In this document: piece after piece, positions 34,809-43,702 of the stretch | Position numbering within the stretch: position 1 is the first letter of the stretch | Layout of the letters: each line of letters opens with the position of its first letter | Notes under the pieces: generated by a model | What the model saw: the letters and a program-made list of their open reading frames with translations, nothing else | Databases searched by the model: none | Told to the model about the DNA's origin: nothing | Program-made: the position numbers and the translations under genes | NCBI RefSeq assembly: GCF_004118265.1 | Contig: NZ_SDHW01000008.1 | Coordinates: forward strand, 1 to 64,000 | Direction of reading: 5' to 3' | DNA from: Lacibacter luteus | GTDB taxonomy: Bacteria; Bacteroidota; Bacteroidia; Chitinophagales; Chitinophagaceae | Length of the DNA stretch: 64,000 nt

Positions 34809-34982
34809 ATGGCAAAAGCAGCTTCAAAGAACGCAAAGATTAAAGACGCCAAAGCAGCGGCAGAATCAAAAAACTGGACAAAAGTAATCAGGGCCGTTCG
34901 CAGTCCTAAATCTGGTGCATATACCTTTAAGGAGCAAATTGTGCACAAGGACAAGGTGAAAGATTACCTGGCTCAAAAATAA
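34809..34982 (+). CDS. DUF4295 family small basic protein
   Basis: The 57-residue protein (MAKAASKNAKIKDAKAAAES) follows rpmG and precedes ftsY. It is the conserved small Bacteroidota protein DUF4295 found at this position, recognisable from KNWTKVIRAVRSPKSGAYTFKE and VKDYLAQK. The function is unknown; its cluster with ribosomal genes and ftsY suggests translation or targeting. A GTCATGG start context with an AAGAAG upstream gives the ATG at 34809. Confidence 0.9.
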   Translation: MAKAASKNAKIKDAKAAAESKNWTKVIRAVRSPKSGAYTFKEQIVHKDKVKDYLAQK

Positions 34983-35092
34983 CTTATACCTGATCAGTAT
35001 ATTCAAAGCTGTTCCAAGTTCACCAACATGGAGCGGCTTTGTTGTTTTTATATGCTAAACCTATTTCGTAGTAATATTGTAAAAACAGAACG

Positions 35093-36058
35093 ATGGGATT
35101 TTTTGGAAAGCTATTTGGCAAAAAAGAAAAAGAAAGCCTGGATCAGGGATTAGAGAAAACCAAAGAAGGTTTTTTGGGGAAGATAGCAAGAGCTGTTGCC
35201 GGTAAAAGTACAGTTGATGCAGAAGTACTCGATAACCTGGAAGAAGCATTGGTTAGTGCAGATGTGGGTATTGAAACTACTGTAGAAATTATTGAACGTA
35301 TTGAAGCACGTGTTGCAAGAGATAAATACATAAGCACTTCCGAACTTAACTCTATACTGCAACAGGAAATTGAAAACATTCTTGTAGATGCACCTGCAGA
35401 TACAACTTATTCCAATTTCGATTTGCCTGCAGGGAAAAAGCCATTTGTATTGATGGTGGTAGGAGTAAATGGCGTTGGTAAAACAACAACCATTGGTAAA
35501 CTTGCTCACCATTTTACGCAGGCAGGAAAGAAAGTAATGCTTGGCGCTGCTGATACTTTCCGGGCTGCTGCAGTTGATCAGTTAACCATTTGGAGCGATC
35601 GTGCAGGCGTGCCGATTGTAAAAAGAGAAATGGGCAGCGATCCTGCATCTGTTGCGTTTGATGCAGTGAACAGTGCTGTAGCAAAAGATATTGATGTGTT
35701 GATTATTGATACTGCAGGGCGATTGCATACTAAAACACATTTGATGGAGGAATTGAGTAAGATCAAGCGTGTTATTCAAAAAGTAATTCCGGATGCTCCG
35801 CATGATGTGTTACTTGTTCTCGATGGATCTACCGGACAAAATGCAATTGAACAGGCAAAACATTTTACAGCAGCTACAGATGTAACCGGACTTGTAATAA
35901 CAAAGCTTGATGGTACAGCGAAAGGCGGTGTTGTATTAGCAATTGCTCACCAGTTTAAAATTCCGGTAAAGTTTATTGGGGTAGGCGAAAGAGTGGAAGA
36001 TCTGCTGGTGTTCGATAAACATGAGTTTGCAGATAGCTTGTTCAACCTTAAGAAATAG
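35093..36058 (+). CDS. ftsY: Signal recognition particle receptor FtsY
   Basis: The 321-residue GTPase receives SRP-ribosome complexes at the membrane and works with Ffh. The N domain (about 1-100) is followed by the G domain: P-loop GVNGVGKT at 124-131, the DTFRAAAVDQL segment, a DTAGRLHT switch, and TKLDGTAKGG. The acidic A domain of E. coli FtsY is absent; the short lysine-rich N-terminus (MGFFGKLFGKKEKES) would bind the membrane. It is the last gene of the rpmB operon and ends at a strong terminator. Confidence 0.96.
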   Translation: MGFFGKLFGKKEKESLDQGLEKTKEGFLGKIARAVAGKSTVDAEVLDNLEEALVSADVGIETTVEIIERIEARVARDKYISTSELNSILQQEIENILVDAPADTTYSNFDLPAGKKPFVLMVVGVNGVGKTTTIGKLAHHFTQAGKKVMLGAADTFRAAAVDQLTIWSDRAGVPIVKREMGSDPASVAFDAVNSAVAKDIDVLIIDTAGRLHTKTHLMEELSKIKRVIQKVIPDAPHDVLLVLDGSTGQNAIEQAKHFTAATDVTGLVITKLDGTAKGGVVLAIAHQFKIPVKFIGVGERVEDLLVFDKHEFADSLFNLKK

Positions 36059-36080
36059 AATAGAGAGAAAAGGCTATAAA

Positions 36081-36114
36081 AATAAAAACCTCCTGTAATC
36101 AGGAGGTTTTTATT
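36081..36114. terminator. Bidirectional terminator after ftsY
   Basis: AATAAAAACCTCCTG at 36081-36095 pairs perfectly with 36100-36114 around a TAAT loop, ending in T on one strand and A on the other. It lies between ftsY and the leftward H1-like gene. Confidence 0.85.
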
Positions 36115-36130
36115 TGGATTCGCTAGAATC

Positions 36131-36286
36131 TTATTTCTTTTTAGCGGCTTTCTTAGCAGCTTTTTTAGGAGCGGCTTTTTTAGCAGCTTTTTTAGCAGCC
36201 TTTTTAGGAGCAGCTTTCTTAGCAGCTTTTTTAGGAGCAGCTTTTTTAGCAGCTTTCTTAGGAGCAGCTTTCTTTTTTGTTGCCAT
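36131..36286 (-). CDS. Histone-H1-like Lys/Ala/Pro-rich small protein
   Basis: The 51-residue protein begins MATKKKAAPKKAAKKAAP and consists of repeats AAKK and AAPKK, with a Lys tail. Similar small proteins are known as histone-H1-like or HC1-like and bind DNA in a non-specific, charge-driven way. It is shorter than 60 residues and its reverse strand forms a misleading hydrophobic open frame. The gene lies 77 bases downstream of rpmA on the same strand in an AT-rich gap, so it may be cotranscribed with or reinitiated from rplU-rpmA. Expression remains to be shown. Confidence 0.75.
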   Translation of the reverse strand: MATKKKAAPKKAAKKAAPKKAAKKAAPKKAAKKAAKKAAPKKAAKKAAKKK

Positions 36287-36363
36287 TTTTTTAGAATTTA
36301 ATGATTAGTAAAAAAAACTTAACAGAGTAAAAATAAAAAAATTTTTATTTCAAAAAAATTTTT

Positions 36364-36630
36364 TTAAGCACCTGCTTCAACGGGGGCAACAGAAACGAAA
36401 GTTTTATTATCCTTTCCTTTTTTGAATTCAACAACGCCATCGGCTAATGCAAAGATGGTAAAGTCTCTACCAACACCTACATTTTTACCAGGATGATATG
36501 ATGTGCCACGCTGACGAATAATGATGTTACCGGCAGCAGCAGGCTGTCCGCCGTAGATTTTTACACCAAGGCGCTTACTTTGTGAATCACGGCCGTTCTT
36601 TACACTACCTTCACCTTTTTTATGAGCCAT
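36364..36630 (-). CDS. rpmA: 50S ribosomal protein L27
   Basis: The 88-residue protein ([20 protein letters not shown]) matches L27, with [21 protein letters not shown] and a [15 protein letters not shown] segment. It has no N-terminal extension to be removed, unlike in Firmicutes. L27 contacts the peptidyl transferase centre. It lies 53 bases after rplU in the usual L21-L27 pair. Confidence 0.96.
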   Translation of the reverse strand: MAHKKGEGSVKNGRDSQSKRLGVKIYGGQPAAAGNIIIRQRGTSYHPGKNVGVGRDFTIFALADGVVEFKKGKDNKTFVSVAPVEAGA

Positions 36631-36683
36631 TGTATTAGAATTTTATTTTTTAGAATTTATTAATCTGAATTTTTTCCTTCAGA

Positions 36684-36986
36684 TTAAGCAATACCCGTTA
36701 CTTTAATTTGTGTGTACAACGTACGGTGGCCTCTCTTCTTACGGAAACCTTTACGACGTTTCATTTTGAAAGCAATCACTGTTTTGCCTTTCTTTTCAGC
36801 AACAATTTCAGCTTTCACTTTTACTTTAGCATCAGCACCTGCGCTGATTTTTCCATCCGTATCAACAAATAATACATCAGAAAACTCAACTTGGTCGCCA
36901 GCGTTACCTTCAATATGAGGAACGTACAGGCTCTGACCTTCTGAAACTTTGAACTGCTGACCGGCGATTTTAACGACTGCAAACAT
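36684..36986 (-). CDS. rplU: 50S ribosomal protein L21
   Basis: The 100-residue protein (MFAVVKIAGQQFKVSEGQSL) matches L21, with the conserved FKMKRRKGFRKKRGHRTLYT segment near its C-terminus and the VIAFKMKRRKGF basic tail. L21 binds 23S rRNA in the large subunit. A consensus promoter lies 22 bases upstream at 37008. It is followed by rpmA. Confidence 0.96.
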   Translation of the reverse strand: MFAVVKIAGQQFKVSEGQSLYVPHIEGNAGDQVEFSDVLFVDTDGKISAGADAKVKVKAEIVAEKKGKTVIAFKMKRRKGFRKKRGHRTLYTQIKVTGIA

Positions 36987-37007
36987 AACTTTCCAATATT
37001 AGGGCTG

Positions 37008-37039
37008 CAAAGGTAGGGATAAAATTGGTTTGAAAGCAA
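37008..37039 (-). promoter_or_regulatory. TTG-N21-TACCTTTG promoter of rplU-rpmA
   Basis: The minus strand reads TTG (37037-37039), then 21 bases, then TACCTTTG (37008-37015), matching both Bacteroidota promoter elements. Confidence 0.65.
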
Positions 37040-37093
37040 GTTTCTGCTTAAAAAATTTACCCTTTTTAACGGCATGCTTTGAGGCGGTAAAGT

Positions 37094-37101
37094 TAAATTT
37101 G
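37094..37101 (+). promoter_or_regulatory. TAnnTTTG promoter box of the GH3-family gene
   Basis: TAAATTTG is an exact match and ends on the first base of a GTG at 37101. That GTG could not be the start of this message, supporting the ATG at 37125. Confidence 0.55.
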
Positions 37102-37124
37102 TGACCTCAAAACCGGGCTACGGA

Positions 37125-38621
37125 ATGAAAATTAAATCAGTGCTTGCAAAACCTTTTGCGGGTTTTATCTATAAATCGATCCAGAAAAATAAGCTTACAG
37201 CCTTAGCTGACCAGGAACAAATACTGAAACAGCTGCTGAAAACCGGCCGAATCACCGAATATGGCAAGGAGCATCGCTTCGAACAAGTTAATAGTTATGA
37301 GGAGTTTAAGCAGGCGTCGCCCATCAGGGATTATGAGCAGATGCGGCCCTGGATCGATAAAATTGTGGAAGGTAAACACAATGTGCTTTGGAAAGGTGTT
37401 CCAATGTACTTCGCCAAAACTTCCGGTACAACCAGTGGCGTTAAATACATTCCCATAACAAAAGAATCTGTTGGAAATCATTTTGGTACAGCCCGTAATG
37501 CTGCTCTTTGCTATGCAGCTGAAACAGGCAATACCCGTTTTTTCGATGGTAAACTTATCTTTTTATCAGGTTCGCCTGAGCTGGAACGTGTAGGAGGAAT
37601 TCCTACGGGAAGGCTTAGCGGTATTTCTAATCACCTGATCCCAAAATACCTGCGTACCAACCAATTACCCTCTTACGAAACCAATTGTATTGAAGATTGG
37701 GAAACCAAACTGGGCAAAATTGTGGATGAAACCATCAATCAGAACATGACACTCATAAGTGGCATTCCACCATGGATGCAGATGTATTTTGATGAACTGA
37801 TCAGGCGAACAGGAAAAAAAGTGGGCGACATCTTTCCCAATTTTAACGTTATGATCCAGGGGGGAGTGAATTTTGAGCCGTATAAAGCCAAAATATTTGA
37901 AAGTATCGGTCGTAAAGTTGATACCATCGAAGTATTCCCTGCAAGCGAAGGCTTCTTTGCCTTTCAGGATTCACAGCAAGCAGAGGGCTTATTATTAAAT
38001 ACAAACGACGGAATCTTTTTTGAGTTTGTACCTGCAGCTGAAATTCATAGCGAAAACCCAACCCGTCTTTCATTGAAAGATGTAAAAGTGGGCGAAAACT
38101 ATGCACTTATTATTAATAGTAATGCGGGCTTGTGGTCGTATAATATTGGCGATACTGTAAAATTTGTTTCAACCGATCCTTACAGGCTGGTGGTAACCGG
38201 TCGTATTAAACATTATATCTCTGCATTTGGGGAGCATGTTATTGGCGAAGAAGTTGAGCAAAGTTTATTGCAGGCAGCAACTGAAGAACATATTCATATT
38301 ACCGAGTTTACAGTGGCACCCATGATCCAGCAGGGCGAAGGCAAAAGCTACCACGAGTGGTTTATTGAATTTGAACATATGCCGGGTAACCTCGAAAGTT
38401 TTGCAAGCAAGCTGAACGAAAATTTGCGGGAGCGTAATATTTATTATGATGATTTGATTACAGGTAATATTTTGCAGCCGCTAAAAATCACGCCGGTTAA
38501 AAAGAACGGGTTTATCGATTACATGAAAAGTATTGGTAAATTGGGCGGACAAAATAAAGTGCCCCGTCTCAGCAACGATCGCAAAATTGCAGATGAGCTG
38601 ATGAAGTGGGCCGAAAATTAA
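37125..38621 (+). CDS. GH3-family acyl-adenylating protein
   Basis: The 498-residue protein matches the GH3 (auxin-responsive) family within the adenylate-forming superfamily. Visible landmarks are YFAKTSGTTSGVKYIPIT (phosphate-binding loop), the ASEGFFAFQDS segment and the YALIINSNAGLWSYNIGDTV motif, with RIKHYISAFGEHVIGEEVE before the C-terminal lid. Plant members join amino acids to acyl acids such as auxin or jasmonate; bacterial substrates are unknown. The ATG at 37125 follows a promoter box; a GTG at 37101 is excluded. It precedes dxr by 91 bases. Confidence 0.85.
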   Translation: MKIKSVLAKPFAGFIYKSIQKNKLTALADQEQILKQLLKTGRITEYGKEHRFEQVNSYEEFKQASPIRDYEQMRPWIDKIVEGKHNVLWKGVPMYFAKTSGTTSGVKYIPITKESVGNHFGTARNAALCYAAETGNTRFFDGKLIFLSGSPELERVGGIPTGRLSGISNHLIPKYLRTNQLPSYETNCIEDWETKLGKIVDETINQNMTLISGIPPWMQMYFDELIRRTGKKVGDIFPNFNVMIQGGVNFEPYKAKIFESIGRKVDTIEVFPASEGFFAFQDSQQAEGLLLNTNDGIFFEFVPAAEIHSENPTRLSLKDVKVGENYALIINSNAGLWSYNIGDTVKFVSTDPYRLVVTGRIKHYISAFGEHVIGEEVEQSLLQAATEEHIHITEFTVAPMIQQGEGKSYHEWFIEFEHMPGNLESFASKLNENLRERNIYYDDLITGNILQPLKITPVKKNGFIDYMKSIGKLGGQNKVPRLSNDRKIADELMKWAEN

Positions 38622-38712
38622 TTTTCAACGAACGAAGTATGATGTACCATGTATAGCAGCCTTCTGATAATTGTTCAGAACTGTAAACAATGCTGCATCT
38701 TCCGATGACTAT

Positions 38713-39876
38713 ATGCAACAACAAAAGAAACGCATTGCCATTTTTGGTTCAACAGGTTCAATAGGTACACAGGCGCTCGATGTAATTGAGGCCAACCCCG
38801 ATTTGTTTGAAGTTGAAATTCTTACTGCACATACCAACGATGAATTACTTGTAAAACAGGCACTGCAGTTTAATCCGAATGCTGTTGTAATTGTTGATGA
38901 GCGCAAATACGAAAAAGTAAAACAGGCGCTGGCATCAACCGATGTAAAAGTATTTACCGGAGAGCAGTCGCTGGAAGAAGTTGCAGCGTTTGACACGTAC
39001 GATATGATGCTGGCCGCTATTGTTGGGTTTGCGGGATTAAAGCCAACATTAAAAGCTATCGATAACAAAAAAGCAATTGCGCTGGCAAACAAAGAAACAC
39101 TGGTTGTTGCCGGTGATATTGTAATGCAGAAAGCAGTTGAAAATCGTGTGCCCATTATTCCTGTTGACAGCGAGCATTCGGCAATTTTTCAATGCCTCGT
39201 TGGTGAAGCAAGAAATAAAATTGATAAGATTATTTTAACGGCAAGCGGCGGACCATTTCGGGGAAAGAAGCCAAATTTTCTGTTGAACGTAAAAAGGGAT
39301 CATGCATTGCAGCATCCCAACTGGAGCATGGGTGCAAAGATCACGATCGATTCTGCCACACTCATGAATAAAGGATTGGAAATGATCGAGGCTAAATGGT
39401 TGTTTAATCTTGCGCCGGAGCAGATACAAGTGGTTATTCATCCGCAAAGCATCATTCACAGTATGGTGCAGTTTGAAGATGGCAGTATCAAAGCACAAAT
39501 GGGATTGCCGGATATGAAGTTACCTATTCAATATGCAATGGCTTTTCCTCAACGCATACCGAATAATTTTCCACGCTACGACTTTAAAAAAATAAACACA
39601 CTCACGTTCGAAGATCCCGATCTGAAAACATTCCGTAACCTGGCATTGGCAATTGATGCGTTAGGAAAGGGAGGTAATCTTCCCTGTATTATGAATGCAG
39701 CGAATGAAATTGCTGTTTGGGCCTTTTTACGCAACAGGGTTGGTTTTCTGGATATGACGGACATTATTGAAAAAGCAATGAATCATGTAAAGTTTATTGC
39801 AAAACCAACGCTTGATGAGTATCTTGAAAGTGATGCCGAAGCAAGGAGTTATACCGCATCGCTTATTCAAATGTAA
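38713..39876 (+). CDS. dxr: 1-deoxy-D-xylulose 5-phosphate reductoisomerase
   Basis: The 387-residue enzyme converts DXP to methylerythritol 4-phosphate with NADPH, the committed step of the MEP isoprenoid pathway. Landmarks are the NADPH-binding GSTGSIGTQALDVI, IALANKETLVVAG, PVDSEHSAIFQ with the metal-binding Asp-Ser-Glu, LTASGGPFRGK and the Glu-rich NKGLEMIEAKWLF. The ATG at 38713 gives the standard length; an in-frame ATG-like start exists 14 codons upstream. It is cytosolic and upstream of rseP. Confidence 0.96.
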   Translation: MQQQKKRIAIFGSTGSIGTQALDVIEANPDLFEVEILTAHTNDELLVKQALQFNPNAVVIVDERKYEKVKQALASTDVKVFTGEQSLEEVAAFDTYDMMLAAIVGFAGLKPTLKAIDNKKAIALANKETLVVAGDIVMQKAVENRVPIIPVDSEHSAIFQCLVGEARNKIDKIILTASGGPFRGKKPNFLLNVKRDHALQHPNWSMGAKITIDSATLMNKGLEMIEAKWLFNLAPEQIQVVIHPQSIIHSMVQFEDGSIKAQMGLPDMKLPIQYAMAFPQRIPNNFPRYDFKKINTLTFEDPDLKTFRNLALAIDALGKGGNLPCIMNAANEIAVWAFLRNRVGFLDMTDIIEKAMNHVKFIAKPTLDEYLESDAEARSYTASLIQM

Positions 39877-39954
39877 CAACGACTAAAAATTAACGACGAA
39901 CTTCTATATTTCACTGATATTTGTACATTCTAATTACTAAAACGATATCCCTTT

Positions 39955-41319
39955 ATGCTTTTAGCCATTAATTGGGCTGATGTTGGAGTGCAGGCTGCAC
40001 AGTTATTAACAAGTCTATCCATACTTATTATACTTCACGAATTCGGACATTTTATAACTGCCCGTTGGTTTAAATGCCGGGTAGAAAAATTTTATCTCTT
40101 CTTCGATCCCTGGTTTTCGTTATTTAAAAAGAAAGTTGGCGAAACCGAATATGGTATTGGCTGGTTACCACTCGGCGGCTATGTGAAAATTTCGGGTATG
40201 ATTGATGAAAGTATGGATAAAGATGCAATGAAGCTTCCAGCACAGCCGTGGGAGTTTCGCAGCAAACCGGCATGGCAACGACTGATCATTATGATTGGCG
40301 GTGTAACCGTAAATGTGCTTGTGGCTTTTATTATTTATGCGATGATCCTTTTTGTTTGGGGCGAAGATCCCATTCCCATGAACACGGTAAAAAATGGCGT
40401 ATGGATTACAGATAGTTTAATGTATGAAGCAGGATTACGTAACGGCGATAAAATTGTTTCAATTTCCGATAAACCCGTTGAGTATTTTGATGATGTAAAT
40501 AAGAAAATACTTACGGCAAAGGAAATGATTGTAACAAGGAATGGTGTTGAGAAGAAGATCGTATTTCAAACCGATCTTGTTGGTAAGCTTGTTGAAAGCA
40601 AGCGCAGAAGAAGATTGGTAGAGATGCGTGTAAGTCCGTTGGTAGGAGCGTTTGATAAAAAAGATACCAGTTACGCCAGCCGTTCAGGATTAAAGAAAGG
40701 CGACCGGATCATTGCTGTTGATTCTGTTGCAGTATCCTATTTCGATGAAATGATTCCGCTTGTTGCAAAAAAGAAAAATGGAACTGTACAGTTTACTGTA
40801 AACCGTAATGGCGATACAATGAATATTGTGTCGAAAGTAAATGCAGATGGTAAAACCGGTTTAGGGCTTGCAGATATTGAAGATTATGCAGCTGCAGGCG
40901 ATTTTAAGATCAACCATCGTTCTTATTCTTTCTTTGAAGCATTTCCTGCAGGTGTAAAGAAAACGTTTAGCAAGTTGGGCGATTATATTGAGCAGTTTAA
41001 ATTAATTCTTCGTCCCGAAACCGGAGCTTATAAAGGTGTTGGTGGATTTAAATCGATGGGTTCTGTTTTTCCTCCTGTATGGAACTGGGAAAATTTCTGG
41101 AGCATTACAGCTTTCTTCAGCATTGTACTTGCATTTATGAACCTGTTGCCGATACCAGCATTGGATGGCGGCCATGTATTGTTTACATTAATTGAAATGA
41201 TTACCGGCCGCAAACCAAACGAAAAGTTTTTAGAGTATGCACAAATTGTGGGCATGGTTTTTCTGTTGGGCTTAATGCTGTATGCAAACGGCAACGACTG
41301 GTTTGGATGGAATAAGTAG
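39955..41319 (+). CDS. rseP: Site-2 intramembrane zinc protease RseP
   Basis: The 454-residue M50 protease has the zinc motif HEFGH at 28-32 near the N-terminus and the second ligand Asp404 in NLLPIPALDGGHVLF. Two PDZ-like domains (about 140-210 and 225-310) sit between membrane segments in the periplasm. In E. coli RseP cleaves anti-sigma factor RseA and leftover signal peptides; in Bacteroidota the substrates are likely anti-sigma factors. It follows dxr by 78 bases, a recurring order in the phylum. A terminator follows. Confidence 0.94.
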   Translation: MLLAINWADVGVQAAQLLTSLSILIILHEFGHFITARWFKCRVEKFYLFFDPWFSLFKKKVGETEYGIGWLPLGGYVKISGMIDESMDKDAMKLPAQPWEFRSKPAWQRLIIMIGGVTVNVLVAFIIYAMILFVWGEDPIPMNTVKNGVWITDSLMYEAGLRNGDKIVSISDKPVEYFDDVNKKILTAKEMIVTRNGVEKKIVFQTDLVGKLVESKRRRRLVEMRVSPLVGAFDKKDTSYASRSGLKKGDRIIAVDSVAVSYFDEMIPLVAKKKNGTVQFTVNRNGDTMNIVSKVNADGKTGLGLADIEDYAAAGDFKINHRSYSFFEAFPAGVKKTFSKLGDYIEQFKLILRPETGAYKGVGGFKSMGSVFPPVWNWENFWSITAFFSIVLAFMNLLPIPALDGGHVLFTLIEMITGRKPNEKFLEYAQIVGMVFLLGLMLYANGNDWFGWNK

Positions 41320-41340
41320 AAGTGAATAATTCATAAACAA

Positions 41341-41374
41341 AAAAAGAGAAAGCAATAACCGGCTTTCTCTTTTT
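41341..41374. terminator. Bidirectional terminator after rseP
   Basis: AAAAAGAGAAAGC at 41341-41353 pairs with GCTTTCTCTTTTT at 41362-41374, between convergent genes. Confidence 0.75.
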
Positions 41375-41391
41375 TATTTTAAACGATATTG

Positions 41392-43194
41392 TTATAACTC
41401 GATTCCGATCTTCTTCATTAGAATAGAGGCGTTCATACTTTGGCAAACACCTCTTTTTATTTTATAGTCGAAATACAATTCATCTGCATTTACCTGCACA
41501 TCGAAATGATAATTGTGTACAGTTGCTGGATATTCGTTTGCAAGGTTTGCCAGTTCAAGATCGTGTGTGGCAAGAATGCCCGTTGCTTTGTGCAACAGTA
41601 GTTGTTTTATTAAGGCTTTAGATCCTGTATGCCTGTCGTTGGAATTGGTGCCTCTTAAAATTTCATCGAGTAAAATAAATACAGCTTCATTGTTGTTTAC
41701 TGCATCAATGATCTGTTTGAGTTTTTTCAATTCGGCATAAAAAGTAGAAGTATTTTCTTCCAGATTATCTTTAATACGCATGCTGCTCATAACTTTCAAC
41801 GGCGAAACTGTTAATTGTTGTGCACATACAGGGGCACCCATACAGGCCAGTACCATGTTTACGCCAACACTCCGCAAGAACGTACTCTTGCCTGCCATGT
41901 TAGAACCGGTAATGAGGTTGATCTGTTCTTTTCCTTTTGTAGTAAAATCGTTTAATACATTTTTCTGTGCATCAATTAACGGATGGCCAAGTTGCACCGC
42001 ATCAAAAACAGGTTCGTTTGTTTGCAATACAGGAAAATTCCAGTGCGGATGATTAAATGCAAGCGTACCAAGACTGCACAAAGTTTCCAGTTGAGCCAGT
42101 GCTGTAAACCAATGATTAATCTGCTGATTGTTTTTCCGCTTCCATGCTTCTAACTGCAGTACAAGTTGCAGATCCCACAACAAAAAAACATTCAGTGGAA
42201 TAAACACAACAGGATTTAACCGGTAATCGAAGCGATTGAAAATTTGTTTCAGCTGAAAGATCTGCTTTGAAGCTTTTGCAGTATTGTTGTAAAACTGCTG
42301 TTGCAGCGAATGCAATAATGGATCGGCAAAGGATGCCTGCTCAACACAACGGATACTGTTTGAAAGTGTTTCCAGTTCGCCTGTAATTTTATTCAGCTTA
42401 CGATACAACGGCACAATAAAACGGGTGATGCCAAATGCAACTGCTGCAAACAATAACGATGCCTGTAAAAATCGTTGGTAAGTAATTACATCAAACAAAT
42501 AGCAAAACAATGTTGTTAACGCAATGGCCGGAACAACAAAGCGAAGTATATGCCAGTAACCTTTATGAATAAACCGGTTATCTTCTCTTAACCACGCTTC
42601 CAGTTTTTTTTCAGTAGAAGAAGTGATTACTGTTTCTCTTCCCAATGCCTGTAATTCCTGTCGCCAGTTTGTTGTACTGCACAATTCTTTTACAGCATTT
42701 TGTCGTGCAAGAATTGTGGCTGCATCGGCAGGTTGTTGTAACCAGCTTGCGATACATTCATTGCCTTGTTGTGATGTTGTTCGGTTAATGTATTGATAAA
42801 GCGATGCTCTTCCGAAAATATCAAGGTCACCTGCATACGGATGTTCTTCTGTATAAAATTCGCTGCCATCTTTCCTGTTCGTAAACTGATGCTGCAGGTA
42901 AAGCAACTCATCCTCATTTAATGTAATAAGGTTACGGCAATGTTTAATTGCATCCCGGTTGGCAAAGTCTTTCTTCACAACAAATAAAAACAAAGCAATG
43001 CCCGATACAATTACAATGAATGAAAAAAGTAAACCCATTGGCCAAACATACCAGGTGGCAAACACGGTAACTGCAAGAACACTAAAACGGACCCATCCTA
43101 AAAGGCGTTTCCGTTTAAATAATTCGCTCAATTGATTGTTTAGTATTGATAACTGTTCTGTGTAAAACTGATGAGGTGTTGTACCTGTTGCCAT
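41392..43194 (-). CDS. Membrane-associated MutS-like ATPase
   Basis: The 600-residue protein has two N-terminal hydrophobic segments (about 34-75; VRFSVLAVTVFATWYVW, LFSFIVIVSGIALFLFVV) and a third pair near 205-260, then a MutS-type ATPase domain. Walker A is TGSNMAGKSTFL, Walker B/signature is FILLDEILRGTNSNDRH, and an ATHDLELA switch follows. It lacks the mismatch-binding domain of MutS and the Smr nuclease of MutS2. Such membrane MutS-like proteins are common in Bacteroidota; their role in repair or other DNA or membrane work is not established. It lies beside ssrA. Confidence 0.8.
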   Translation of the reverse strand: MATGTTPHQFYTEQLSILNNQLSELFKRKRLLGWVRFSVLAVTVFATWYVWPMGLLFSFIVIVSGIALFLFVVKKDFANRDAIKHCRNLITLNEDELLYLQHQFTNRKDGSEFYTEEHPYAGDLDIFGRASLYQYINRTTSQQGNECIASWLQQPADAATILARQNAVKELCSTTNWRQELQALGRETVITSSTEKKLEAWLREDNRFIHKGYWHILRFVVPAIALTTLFCYLFDVITYQRFLQASLLFAAVAFGITRFIVPLYRKLNKITGELETLSNSIRCVEQASFADPLLHSLQQQFYNNTAKASKQIFQLKQIFNRFDYRLNPVVFIPLNVFLLWDLQLVLQLEAWKRKNNQQINHWFTALAQLETLCSLGTLAFNHPHWNFPVLQTNEPVFDAVQLGHPLIDAQKNVLNDFTTKGKEQINLITGSNMAGKSTFLRSVGVNMVLACMGAPVCAQQLTVSPLKVMSSMRIKDNLEENTSTFYAELKKLKQIIDAVNNNEAVFILLDEILRGTNSNDRHTGSKALIKQLLLHKATGILATHDLELANLANEYPATVHNYHFDVQVNADELYFDYKIKRGVCQSMNASILMKKIGIEL

Positions 43195-43257
43195 GCTGTA
43201 AAACTATAAAGAATATATCATCGTTTTTTCAATGCAGTTTATCAACAGAAATAAATG

Positions 43258-43265
43258 TATTTTTG
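43258..43265 (+). promoter_or_regulatory. TAnnTTTG promoter box of ssrA
   Basis: TATTTTTG is an exact match, 29 bases before the mature tmRNA 5' end, leaving a short 5' leader to be trimmed. Confidence 0.6.
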
Positions 43266-43294
43266 CAGTCCGCTTGTACTTCGTACTTGCTTCC

Positions 43295-43664
43295 GGGGCT
43301 GCCTGGTTTTGACAGCATAGATCTTTGAAGGTGTAAGCATGCCGTGCGTTGTGTAATTAGCACGTAAATCTGAATACTCAAAACTCAAATGGCAATACAC
43401 AGTATGCCATGGCTGCGTAATCAGTGATTATTCAGTCATTAGGGCCGCCGAACAGGTTGATCTGTTACCAAGTTCCGCCGCCGACTCAAAAACAAAACAG
43501 GTTGCTGTAACACAAGGCTGTGACTGTTACAAAAGACTCATTCAGCTAAGTACTGTATTGGTAGGTTCAGGTCCTGTACAGTGCCGACAATTAATCGTGA
43601 AATAAGCATGTAGAAAGCTTTTGGCGAATATGTTTGGACAGCGGTTCGAGTCCGCTCAGCTCCA
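43295..43664 (+). ncRNA. ssrA: Transfer-messenger RNA (tmRNA)
   Basis: The 5' end GGGGCTG pairs with CAGCTCC at the 3' end with one G-U pair; the T arm has GGTTCGAGTCC. CCA is not encoded. The tag reading frame is at 43391-43420, giving GNTQYAMAA before TAA, with the resume codon GGC. The terminal AMAA-type residues fit recognition by ClpXP-like proteases. The RNA rescues stalled ribosomes and tags incomplete proteins. Several pseudoknot-like repeats occupy the middle. It is a one-piece tmRNA with its own promoter and terminator. Confidence 0.95.
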
Positions 43665-43667
43665 CTT

Positions 43668-43702
43668 GCCCTGTACAGTTACAATTGTGCAGGGCTTTTT
43701 TA
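43668..43702 (+). terminator. Terminator of tmRNA
   Basis: GCCCTG at 43668-43673 pairs with CAGGGC at 43690-43695, extended by adjacent TACA/TGTG bases, followed by seven T. Confidence 0.75.

Noticed and set aside
36114-36308. Hydrophobic 64-residue open frame on the + strand with FLAAFLGAA repeats
   Set aside because: It is the antisense of the Lys/Ala/Pro-rich H1-like gene on the minus strand; the repeat AAKK/AAPKK creates the opposite-strand frame by chance.
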